Shown: positions 55,385-64,000 of the stretch, piece by piece
Numbering within the stretch: position 1 is the stretch's first letter
Layout: each line of letters begins with the position of its first letter
Source of the DNA: Akebia trifoliata
Lineage: Eukaryota > Streptophyta > Magnoliopsida > Ranunculales > Lardizabalaceae
Length of the DNA: 64,000 bases
NCBI GenBank assembly: GCA_017979445.1
Contig: CM030710.1
Coordinates: 11,828,248-11,892,247 of the forward strand
Direction of reading: 5' to 3'
Position numbers and translations under genes: made by a program
The notes under the pieces: model-generated
Seen by the model: the letters and a program-made list of their open reading frames with translations, nothing else
The model's database searches: none
Told to the model about the DNA's origin: nothing

Positions 55385-56500
55385 TTAATTTTGATATACA
55401 GGGTCATCGAGGAGAAGAACTTCCTCCTGCGAAACATACTCGAGAAAAGGTTTGAGACGTTGGCCATTCACTTTGAAAGTGGATCCGTCCTTAGGATTAA
55501 GGACTTCAACAGCACCATGGGGGTAGACTGTTTGGATAATATATGGTCCAGTCCATCGAGACTTAAGTTTTCCTAAAAAAAGGTGGAGTCTGTTATCATA
55601 CAACCAAACTCTTTGATTAGGAATGAAATTCCTCCTAAGAATGTGCTTATCGTGAAAGAATTTGGTACGCTCTTTGTTCCTTTTGGCACAATCATACGAG
55701 TCATTTCTAATCTCTTCTAACTCGTCTAGTTGTAACTTTCGCTTCTCACCGATTTTATCAAAATCAAAGTTGAGGCACTTGATTGCCCAATATGCACGAT
55801 GCTCGAGTTCTACAAGGAGATAGCAGGCCTTGCCAAAAACTAACTGGTAGGGAGACATCCCTATGGGTGTCTTGAATGCAGTCCTATAGGCCCAGAGTGA
55901 ATCACTCAATCTCAAAGACCAATCTTTCCTTGAAGGAATGACTGTTTTTTCTAAGATAGTCTTTATTTTCCTATTAGAAATCTTCACTTGCCTATTTGTT
56001 TGTGGGTGGTAAGGTGTGGCAACCTTATGCGTTATGAGGTATTTCTTCATCAATGCAGCAAAGATCTTGTTGCAAAAATGCGAGTCACCATCACTTATGA
56101 TAGCTCACGGAGTACCGAATCTTGAAAAAATCGTCTCCTTGATGAATTTTATCACAACCTTGTGATCGTTAGTTCTACATGTCATAGTTTCGACCCATTT
56201 TGACACATAGTCAACGGCAACTAGGATGTATTGGTAACCCTGGGAGATAGGAAAGGGTCCCATGAAGTCTATACCCCACACGTCAAAAATTTCGATGATC
56301 AGGATAGGATTTTGAGGTATTTTATTTCTCTTAGAGATTTTTCTTAATCTCTGACATCTATCACAAGATTTGCTAAACTCGTGGGGATCACAAAAAATAC
56401 TAGATCAGAAAAAATTGCATTGTAAGATTTTCATAACGATCTTCTTACCACTGAAGTACCCTCTACAGGCATGATTATGGCAAAACTCTAGGATATTGAC
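55385..56500 (-). pseudogene. Athila integrase, catalytic Glu lost
   Basis: Integrase joins element DNA to the genome. On the minus strand the zinc-binding end has [17 protein letters not shown] (near 56350), the first Asp is in [10 protein letters not shown], the second in [16 protein letters not shown] (complement of 56105-56107) stands before the second Asp where Arg (CGA) is likely. The C-terminal 222-codon frame (56053-55385) has [19 protein letters not shown]; relatives read QVE, so the Glu of the D-D-E triad is Lys here (AAG for GAG). [20 protein letters not shown] and the SH3-like end with [11 protein letters not shown] follow, to [10 protein letters not shown]. The reading frame otherwise reaches the normal end. 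Confidence 0.85.
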
Positions 56501-57303
56501 TTACTCACAGGTTGGACTACAACGTCTAATGATTTGATCGGGACAATACTTAAATAAATATGACTCATCCCAGAAATACCATTTTATTTTTGACAAAAGA
56601 CAAAGTTTCTTTTGGCTAGTCATTTCGATTGGGAATTGACCTGTAACTAAGTAGTTGACAATGTCCGCATACCATAGAGCATTGGCTTGAGAGATTTGCA
56701 TAAGTTGTTCATCGGGAAAGGATTCAGAGATGGGTAAGGACTCCTCGGATGGCTTGTTAACTATCCTAGACAAGTGATCAGCTACGACATTTTTTACCCC
56801 TTTTTTATCTCGGATCTCGAGATTAAACTCTTGTAGAAGTAGAATCCAACAGATTAACCTTGCTTTAGCATCTTTCTTTGATAAAAGGTACTTCAATGCT
56901 GCGTGGTTTGTGTAGATCACAACTTTAGATCCTATGAGGTAGGGACAGAATTTTTCAATGGCATAGACCACTACTAGCATTTCCTTCTCTGTTGTAGAGT
57001 AGTTAAGCTGAGCATCGCTTAGGGTTTTACTAGCATATTGGATAACATGAGGTTGTTTTTCAATTCGTTGACCCAAAACAGCGCCTATTGCATAATCTGA
57101 AGCATCGCACATAACTTTGAATGGAATGCTCCAGTTTGGAGGTTGAATAATGGGTGCCGAGGTTAACTCGGACTTGAGCTTGTTGAACGCAGAGAGACAT
57201 GACTTTGAAAAGTCAGAAGGAACATCCTTTCCCAATAGCTCACATAAAGGCTTTGAGATTTTCCCAAAATCTTTAATGAATCTACGATAAAAACCTGCAT
57301 GGC
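56501..57303 (-). pseudogene. Athila RT connection and RNase H, one catalytic Asp lost
   Basis: The 244-codon frame begins in the RT connection region ([19 protein letters not shown]) and continues into RNase H. Motifs are [16 protein letters not shown] (Asp kept), [20 protein letters not shown] (Glu kept), [14 protein letters not shown] and VVADHLSRI (Asp kept). In relatives the third motif reads YTDHAALKYL; AAC here makes Asn and removes the third catalytic Asp. The linker towards integrase ends with [14 protein letters not shown] short gap with a stop and frame change (57236-57303) separates it from RT. Confidence 0.85.
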
Positions 57304-57852
57304 CTAGGAATGACTAATTTCTTTGACCATTTTAAGTGGTGGTAATTTTTCAATTAGACCTACCTTTGCCTTGTCTACCTCAATCCCCTTAGTAGAAACA
57401 ATGTGCCCTAGTACAATCCCTGATGTTACCATGAAATGGCATTTTTCCCAATTGAGGACTAGATTGACCTCTTTGCAACGTACAATGACCAAAGTCAAGT
57501 GATGGAGACATTCCTTAAAATTTGATCCGAAAATTGAAAAATCGTCCATGAATACTTCGAGATATCTTTCTAGCATGTCGAAAAATATACTCATCATGTA
57601 CCGTTGAAAAGTAGCCGGTGCATTGCACAATCCAAAAGGCATGCGACGATACGTGAAAATTTTAAAGGGGCAGGTGAAAGTTGTTTTCTCTTGATCGATT
57701 GGAGCAATAGGTATCTGGTTGTACCCGGAATAACAATCTAAGAAGCAATTATAAGAATGTCCTGCTAGATGCTTTAACATTTGATCAATGAAGGGTAAGG
57801 AGAAATGATCCTTAGGAGTCATCAAGTTCAGTTTCCTATAATCGATATACAC
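57304..57852 (-). pseudogene. Athila reverse transcriptase core
   Basis: The 182-codon frame holds YIDYRKLNLMTPKDHF, FIDQMLKHLAGHSYNCFLDC (motif A), TCPFKIFTYRRMPFGLCNAP, the active site EVFMDDFSIFG (FMDD box, as usual in Athila) and NWEKCHFMVTSGIVLGHIVS. It is preceded by a TGA (57853-57855) where relatives have Trp in NGWRV. The fingers lie in the upstream frame. Apart from this stop the core looks intact. Confidence 0.9.
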
Positions 57853-58990
57853 TCTTCATCCATTTTGGACTCGAATAGGGATTAATTCGTTGTCTTGGTT
57901 CACTACCACAGTGATACCAGAATTTTTAAGAATTACTTGTATAGGACTCACCCAACGACTGTCAGAGATAGGATAGATAATACCCGCATCTAACAGTTTC
58001 ATCACTTCCATCCGAACCACGTCTTTCATGACAAGATTTAGCCGTCTTTGAGATTCTAAGGAAGGTTTAGCAAAATCCTCTAAACCAATGTGGTGCATCA
58101 CCACAGATGGACTAATTCCCTTGATGTCAGCTATGCTCCAGCCAATAGCTTCTTGATGTTCTCTTAATACTCCTAACAACTTTCCCTCTTGAACTTCATT
58201 GAGGTGAGAAGAAATGATCACAGGCAAGGTTTGATTCTTGCTAAGAAATGCATATCTCAAGGTCTCTAGAAGTGACTTGAGTTCTAATTTCGGAGGTTCG
58301 ACGTGAGAAGGAACTAGATTGGATGTGCGCACAGGAAGACTTTCAGCTTTTGTGTGCCACCGCATAGACTCTAAGAGTGGAACGGATTCAAGCAAAGCAT
58401 TGACTTCGCTTATAGACTCTTCTACGTCCAAGTCAAGGCCAAAGTGAGCCAAACATTTTGTTAGGGGATCAGAGTACCCTAACTCTTGATGTGTTTGATT
58501 GACTAGCGTATCTATCATATTCACTTCCTCCATACAATCATCTACATCAATTCCTTGAAAATTGTGGAAGACGTTCAGTTTCACTTTCATATCCCCAAAT
58601 GCTAAAGTAATAATCTCGTTTCTACAACAAATGACTGAGTCAGACGTGGCTAAGAATGGACGTCCTAAGATGATAAGAATATGACTGTTCGAATTAATAA
58701 CTGGCTCCGTGTCTAAGACAACAAAGTCAATAGGAAAATAAAAATCCTTGACTTTAACTATCACGTCCTGAACTATACCCTTTGGAATTTTTATGGACCT
58801 ATTGGCAAAACTCAACGTGATATCGGTAGGTTTCAAAATCCCCAAACCTAATTGTTTATAAACCGAATATGGTAAAAGATTCACACTGGCCTTTAAGTCT
58901 AAGAGACATTTTTCGACCACTTGATTTCCAATATGAATGGAAATTGTCGGACATCCAGAATCTTTAAATTTTGGTGCAATCGTTTGTTGA
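57853..58990 (-). pseudogene. Athila protease and RT fingers
   Basis: The 354-codon frame (58920-57856) starts inside protease: KCLLDLKASVNLLPYSVYKQ carries the active-site Asp, with Lys where Gly is usual (DLKAS for DLGAS); LIILGRPFLATSDSVI is the C-terminal landmark. A linker of about 120 residues follows, then the RT start with LRYAFLSKNQTLPVIISSHL, EAIGWSIADIKGISPSVVMH and ISDSRWVSPIQVILKNSGIT. Sequence upstream to 58990 belongs to the same frame set but has a stop at 58921-58990. Protease activity is doubtful because of the Gly change. Confidence 0.85.
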
Positions 58991-59723
58991 ATAAGTCACG
59001 AAGCTTGAGCTACCATGATGACTTCCCGAGAAAATGGTATTTTCTTTTTAGCTGTGGTCAAATCCTTTAGGAATTTCGTATAAGAAAGTATCTGCTTAGT
59101 GGCATCTAGGAATGGGATATTGACATGCACATTTTGGAAGCCTTCTAAGACACCCTCAAAGTGCTTACCTTTTTTAGAATCTCTAAGGTGATGGGGAAAT
59201 GGAACTTTTGGAATCGGTAAAATGATGAGGGGATTCTCCAAATCTTTCTCCTTATCTTTTGGAGACTCTATGACTTCTTTTTGAACTTTGTCCTTCTCTA
59301 GGACTTTTCCTCCCTTGTCAATAGGTTGGACCTTGTTGTCCACCTTTTTTCCTGAATGCAAGGTGTGGATAGTCTAGACTGAGTCTTGTGGAGCTCCAGA
59401 ATGGCTTCCTACTTCGTATTGACCTTTTAATCCGTTTAGAATCAAATGTTGACCTCTAGGATTAGGGATAGTCTGACTAGGAAATTGACTTTTCTCTCTC
59501 CCACTCAAGGAGAGAGCTAATTGCCCCAACTGAACTTCCATCTTAGCTATGAATTGTGTAGTGACCTGATTAATCTGAGTTTGATTTTGATGGGTTTGCT
59601 ATTGAGTTTGGATGAACTGCTATTGTTGCCTCATCAACTCGGTAATCATAGATTCTAAGGACGACTGTTGTTGGGCAGGCTGCTGGTAATTGGTCATGGG
59701 ATCTAGTATGATGACTCTGCAAT
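58991..59723 (-). pseudogene. Athila gag C-terminus and gag-protease linker
   Basis: The 121-codon frame 59361-58996 reads Lys-rich linker, then VPFPHHLRDSKKGKHFEGVL and NVHVNIPFLDATKQILSYTK FLKDL, the Athila segment before protease. Upstream (59723-59362) runs a Gln-rich helical stretch with MEVQLGQLALSLSGREK, typical of the gag end, broken by three stops including two at Gln codons. Confidence 0.75.
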
Positions 59724-60396
59724 CTATAGATTATTGGGGTTGATAAGGGACTTGAGGAATAATGACTTGGTTTGTGGAAGACCAGATTGCCTAGGAAAAC
59801 TCTTATTATAACCTGACGGACTACTAGATTGAATAGGTTCATTTTGTCTGTATGAGAAATTAGGATGGAACCTATTATCTGGGTGATACGTTTGGCTAAA
59901 AGATTTTGGAGTTGACTTCTTAAAAGCACTATAGCCATTAATCGCATTTGCTTGTTCAGCTTTAATTTGAGGCAAGGTGGGACAACACTCGACCAAATGG
60001 TCGTTGCCGTCGCATATGACGCACAAAGAACTCGGTTCGACAGTCACTTGTGAAATTGTACAAGGGTCTAGGTGAGGTTTGGATGCTGAGATGGTAAAGG
60101 CATCTAACTTCTTCGTGAGATTGTTCTTTCTACTCACTAGATTAGACATAACATTTTTGATATCAGGGTCTGCCTTCATCTTATACATGCATGTTTTTCT
60201 AACCAAATCATCTCTATAAAATTCTTCTTGGTTAGTACTCCAATTTTGAGCACTCTTGACTAACTCTACGAGGAAATCGTACGCTTGGTTAGGAGTCTAG
60301 TTCATGAACTGACCTTTATGCATTGACTCGACTAAGGTATGTTGATTCATTGTTAATCCTTTATAAAAACTTTGCACCAACTGTGCTTTGTCAATG
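59724..60396 (-). pseudogene. gag: Athila gag, cut by insertion of copy H
   Basis: The frame from 60396 (stop near 60299) shows QLVQSFYKGLTMNQHTLVES and TPNQAYDFLVELVKSAQNW, the end of the Athila capsid domain. The 160-codon frame 60206-59724 continues with MKADPDIKNVMSNLVSRKNN and a zinc knuckle CVICDGNDHLVEC (C-x2-C-x4-H-x4-C) near 60020. A tract rich in Ser, Pro, Asn and Tyr follows. The N-terminal part of gag lies beyond copy H. Confidence 0.8.
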
Positions 60397-60452
60397 TGAA
60401 AGCGCCCTCGATCCGCGGGGTGCGCGGATCCGCTTTTGACCCTTGAGGTTTG

Positions 60453-60462
60453 GGAGTCGCCA
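60453..60462 (-). other. Primer-site-like 10-mer inside U5 (copy H)
   Basis: Minus strand TGGCGACTCC, identical to the first ten bases of the tRNA-Arg-type primer site of copy C, 56 nt before the LTR end. Confidence 0.6.
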
Positions 60463-60995
60463 CCTAGTTATTATGTTCTAGGAACCAAACTGACTCTAAA
60501 ACGGATAATAAACTAATCTACTACAGAAAATCTGAATCCGGGGATCATGTTACGGGGTTGGAAGGTGTTAGGCACCAATCCCGCCCGGCCAATGCCGGTC
60601 TCTACTTATCCCAAATAATACTACATTGCTAATGACAAAACTAGATTAAAAAATAACGAAAAAATCTTACATTCGATCTGCAAAACTGGTATTCCCTCAG
60701 ATCTGGTGAAAACGGCTTCTTGTACCGTACTCCTTACTTCATTCTGTCTCCGGATCTGATTTCTGATCTCCGAGGTATGGTATCTCCTTCTTGGATCTGG
60801 GTGCCTCGAATTTGTTGTGGGTTTTGAGGGTGTATTTGAGAGGTTCCTAAGTGTTTTTCAGCCTGAAATCGAAGTAGGGGTGTTAGGTAAGGAGTTGGGG
60901 CTCCAAAATTAGGGTTTTGGGGAGGTTACGGAGGCTTCTTCACCTACTTTTCCTAGGGTTTTTTCTTTTATACGAAAATAGGGTATGGAGGCTCC

Positions 60996-61003
60996 TTTTT
61001 ATA
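60996..61003 (-). promoter_or_regulatory. TATA box of Tat LTR (copy H)
   Basis: TATAAAAA on the minus strand at the place of TATAAATA in copies A and C. Confidence 0.65.
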
Positions 61004-61962
61004 AAGTTTCTTAGAAGCATTAGGGTTTCATTAGCATTTCTTTTAGGGTTTCAATTAAGGTTTAGACTTTGGTCTCATGAGATGGACTTAGTCTTTAGGG
61101 TTTTAATTTAGGGTTTTGACTTTTAGTCTTATGAAATTGACTTGATTAGTTTAGATTAAGGTTTTGATTTAGGGTTTGGACTTTTAGTCTTATGAGATTG
61201 ACTTGATTAGTGTTTTGATTTAGGGTTTTGACTTTAGTCTTATGATATTGACTTTAATACTTTGACTTTAGTCTTTTTTGGTTGACTTTAATGTTTTGAC
61301 TTTAGCCTTACTTGACTTTAGTCTTACTTGATTGACTTTAATGTTTCTTTTTACATTTTTTAATGATTTATTAATTTCAAAATTTTTAATTATTAAAGTT
61401 GTAAAATTATCGTTTTGCCCTCGAAGAGGATTTTTTACGTTTTAAGTAATTTTTCAATGTTCCAGGATGTTTTGGAATCCATTTCTCGTAAGGAATTCAA
61501 TGGAAAAGTTGATTTTTATCATTTATGAAATTTTTTGTGTGAAATGATTGTGAATTTTATGAGGGGTATTTTCGTAATTTTGTCAAATTTTGTGAAAATA
61601 GGTGAAATAATTTATTTGGTTTTGATTTGTTGTTTTATGTGTTTGAATGGGTTTTCCTAAGCGTAATGTAGGCTCTAGGGTTGTTTTGATGTTAGGGGTA
61701 TTTTGATAATTTGGTCATTTTTAGTGATTTTTATCGTAAAGCTTCTTTTGTTTGCAAGATGATGATTTCTAAGTTTCTGGGGTCGTATTTTCCTAGCATA
61801 GCGTGGTTTCTAAGTTTTGTCAGTTCGAGATACCTCATCCGAATTTCTGAAACATATCTGGTAACAAAATAAAGCATTGGAATAGACATCCATCATTGGG
61901 AACCTTTGCGATCGGGTTGACGAGTTGATTAATCAGGCGGATGCAAAAATGGGGTGTCTACA

Positions 61963-62319
61963 GATTCCCCTCTTTGGTAGAGGGTTGAAGCAAACTAGAT
62001 AGCAAATCTATTTTGGTAGATAGTGCGATATCCGAATGCCAAAGCTAATGACAGTTCATTTTGCAGCCTGATTTAGCAATTCGTCGGGGTGTTCGGATCC
62101 TTGAGCGTAAAACTCTCCCCGAACTAGAAAAATGTCAGGTCCTTGAGCACAAGCCCTCACTGCTAGTGTCAGATCCTTGAATTTTAAAAAATTCTCCTTG
62201 ACTAATGTAACAACTGTGCAAGTGTGTGGGCTCAAAATCTGAGATAGATTTCAAAGAGTTTGAGTTGGAAATGAGTAAAATCTGAGCATGAAGTAAATAT
62301 AAATTGAGCCTAAACTTAG
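61963..62319 (-). other. Polypurine tract and conserved 3' UTR end (copy H)
   Basis: The tract reads, on the minus strand, CTACCAAAGAGGGGAATC (61964-61981). 61982-62200 is the inverted match of 14230-14437 of copy A. The stretch to 62319 has a few ATTGAGC/GAGCAT words like the 11-bp array of A. Confidence 0.8.
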
Positions 62320-64000
62320 CATAATTCCAAGAAAACCCTCGGCGGTAACTGAGCATAGTTCCGAGAAAACCCTTGGCGGTAACTGAGCATGGTTCCGAAA
62401 AAACCCTCGGCGGCATATGAGCATAATTCCAAGAAAACCCTTGGCGGCATCTAAGCATAGTTCGAAGAAAACCCTTGGCGGCATCTGAGCATAGTTTCGA
62501 GAAAACCCTCGGCGGCATCTAAGTATAATTCCAAGAAAACCCTTCGCGGCATCTGAGCATAGTTCCGAGAAAACCCTCGGCGGCATCTGAGCATAATTCC
62601 AAGAAAACCCTTGGCGGCATCTGAGCATAACTTCAAGAAAACCCTTGGCGGCATCTGAGCATAGTTCCGAGAAAACCCTCGGCGGTATCTGAGCATAATT
62701 CCAAGAAAACCCTTGGCGGCATCTGAGCATAGTTCCGAGAAAACCCTCTGCGGCATCTGAGCATAATTTCAAGAAAACCCTTGGCGGCAACTGAGCATAA
62801 TTCAAAGAAAACCCTTGGCGGCATCTGAGCATAATTCCGAGAAAACCCTCGGCGGTATCTGAGCATAATTCCAAGAAAACCCTTGGCGGCATCTAAGCAT
62901 AGTTCCGAGAAAACCTTCGGGGGCATCTGAGCATAATTCCAAGAAAACCCTTTGCGGCATCTGAGCATAATTCCAAGAAAACCCTTGGCGGCATCTGAGC
63001 ATAGTTCCGAGAAAACTCTCGGCGGTATCTGAGCATAATTCCAAGAAAACCCTTGGCGGCATCTAAGCATAATTCCAAGAAAACCCTTGGCGGCATCTGA
63101 GCATAGTTTCGAGAAAACCCTCAGCGGCATCTGAGCATAATTCCAAGAAAACCCTAGGCGGCATCTGAGCATAATTCCAAGAAAACCCTCGGCAGTATCT
63201 GAGCATAATTCCAAGAAAACCCTTGGCGGCATCTAAGCATAATTCCAAGAAAACCCTTGGCGGCATCTGATCATAGTTTCGAAAAAACCCTTGGCGGCAT
63301 CTTAGCATAATTCCAAGAAAACCCTTGTCGGCATCTGAGCATAATTCCAAGAAAACCCTATGCGGCATCTGAGCATAATTCCAAGAAAACCTTTGGCGGC
63401 ATCTGAGCATAGTTCCGAGAAAACCCTCGGCGGCATCTGAGCATAATTTCAAGAAAACCCTTGGCGGCATCTGAGCATAGTTCCGAGAAAACCCTCGACG
63501 GAATGTGAGCATAATTCCAAGAAAACCCTTGGCGGCATCTGAGCATAGTTCCGAGAAAACCCTCGGCGGCATCTGAGCATAATTCCAAGAAAACCCTTGG
63601 CGGCATCTGAGCATAATTCCAAGAAAACCCTTAGCGGCATCTGAGCATAGTTCCGAAAAAACCCTCGGCGGCATCTGAGCATAGTTCCGAGAAAACCCTT
63701 GGCGGTATCTGAGCATAATTCTAAGAAAACCCTTGGCAGCATCTGAGCATAGTTCCAAGAAAACCCTCGGCGGCATCTGAGCATAATTCCAAGAAAACCC
63801 TTGGCGGCATCTGAGCATAGTTCCGAGAAAACCCTCGGCGGCATCTGTGCATAATTCCAAGAAAACCCTTGGCGGCATCTGAGCATAGTTCCGAGAAAAC
63901 CCTCGGCGGCATCTGATCATAATTCCAAGAAAACCCTTGGCGGCATCTGAGCATAGTTCCGAGAAAACCCTCGGCGGCATTTGAGCATAATTCCAAGAAA
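62320..64000 (-). repeat. 34-bp tandem array (copy H), 49 full units and running off the window
   Basis: Unit of 34 bp; on the plus strand it contains TTCCAAGAAAACCCTTGG or TTCCGAGAAAACCCTCGG. Both forms have 5-bp arms around a 6-nt loop. By hand count of the third arm position in 49 units, 25 are A/T, 16 G/C, 3 A/C, 3 G/T and 2 A/A. Between about 62480 and 63240 five-unit blocks of 170 bp repeat: the variant GTATCT falls in GGCGGTATCT or GGCAGTATCT at 62681, 62851, 63021 and 63191. The minus strand is open in all frames over long stretches (up to 305 codons) only because the unit lacks stops. The array is the expanded form of the seven-unit array of copy A. Confidence 0.95.

Larger units (their letters stand above)
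52937..60396 (-). mobile_element. Athila-lineage Ty3/gypsy element, copy G (5' part cut by copy H)
   Basis: On the minus strand: gag (from 60396), protease, RT, RNase H, integrase, 3' non-coding part, polypurine tract, 3' LTR. Athila identity comes from RT (GHSYNCFLDCYSGYNQIPIA, CNAPATFQRYMMSIF) and the gag C-terminus. No env-like ORF is present between integrase and 3' LTR. The 5' LTR and gag start lie right of the window or are lost, because Tat copy H is inserted at 60396/60397. Confidence 0.9.
60397..61962 (-). mobile_element. 3' LTR of Tat copy H
   Basis: 1566 bp, minus strand TGTAGACACC (61962) to GGGCGCTTTCA (60397). It is similar to 14456-16200 but lacks the 170-bp extra segment of A. 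TATA box at 60996-61003 (minus strand TATAAAAA); tandem repeats of the AGTCTTATGAGATTGACTT type at about 61050-61340; U5 with the primer-site-like 10-mer at 60453-60462. Confidence 0.9.
60397..64000 (-). mobile_element. Tat copy H, 3' end (continues beyond window)
   Basis: On the minus strand: 34-bp array, conserved 3' UTR end, polypurine tract and 3' LTR. The coding part lies right of the window. It is inserted in gag of Athila copy G; the 5 bp left of the LTR are CAATG (60392-60396). It belongs to the same family as copy A by LTR and array. Confidence 0.85.

Noticed and set aside
60830..61230. Telomere-like TTAGGGTTT words
   Set aside because: They are scattered single words within the Tat LTR leader region and not a tandem TTTAGGG array.
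62135..63996. Many long minus-strand ORFs (up to 305 codons) with a repeating PPRVF...LCSDAA motif
   Set aside because: They are translations of the 34-bp array. 34 is not a multiple of three, so three units give a 34-residue period and all frames are open; there is no start context, no unique sequence and no homologue.
1..64000. tRNA, rRNA or host protein genes
   Set aside because: No cloverleaf, rRNA segment or exon-like coding sequence outside the elements could be recognised by reading; a tRNAscan or protein search would settle it.

Overview
The window is repeat-rich plant DNA, most likely from a eudicot, and I see no host gene, tRNA or rRNA in it. It is a nest of at least nine Ty3/gypsy LTR-retrotransposon copies from three lineages: Tat (dual RNase H, tRNA-Arg-type primer site), Athila, and a Tekay/Del-like chromovirus group (initiator-Met-tRNA primer site TGGTATCAGAGC). 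The assignment to a plant rests on these lineages, on the AT-rich spacers, and on a plant-mobile-domain-like reading frame in one Tat copy. All coding regions are broken by stops or frameshifts.

Layout. 1-980: end of a Tekay-like LTR. 981-16200: Tat copy A (+), with leader, mobile-domain-like ORF, gag, protease, RT, RNase H, second RNase H, integrase, 3' UTR with tandem repeats, and 3' LTR; its 5' LTR lies left of the window. 16204-21788: Tat copy E (-), internally deleted, tail-to-tail with A. 21789-26101: Tat copy D (-), internally deleted. 26102-35205 plus 44894-46855: Tat copy C (-), internally deleted and split by a young Tekay-like element at 35206-44888, which has a perfect CTTTT target duplication and about 2% LTR divergence where I counted it. 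46856-51771: older Tekay-like copy F (+) carrying a solo Athila LTR (47105-48317). 51772-52936: unassigned AT-rich DNA. 52937-60396: Athila copy G (-) with gag to integrase and 3' LTR. 60397-64000: 3' LTR, 3' UTR and a long 34-bp tandem array of Tat copy H (-), inserted into the gag of G.

The most interesting signal is in the non-coding 3' ends of the Tat copies. Each intact 3' end carries a tandem array at the same place, between the coding region and the polypurine tract. Three unrelated arrays occur: 33/34 bp in A and H, 77 bp in D and E, 53 bp in C. Every repeat unit carries one or two short perfect inverted repeats, and in several cases both arms have changed together so that pairing is kept. 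A separate module upstream of the arrays (in A, E and D) also forms hairpins whose stems differ in sequence but remain complementary. Tandem repeats in the 3' UTRs of Tat/Ogre elements are known; recurrent hairpins with paired changes are, as far as I know, not a described feature.

The element genes would work together only in an intact copy: gag makes the particle, the protease cuts the polyprotein, RT/RNase H copies the RNA from the tRNA primer and polypurine tract, and integrase inserts the DNA. No copy here could do all of this. LTR promoters with clear TATA boxes remain in A, C, G, H, the solo LTR and the young element.
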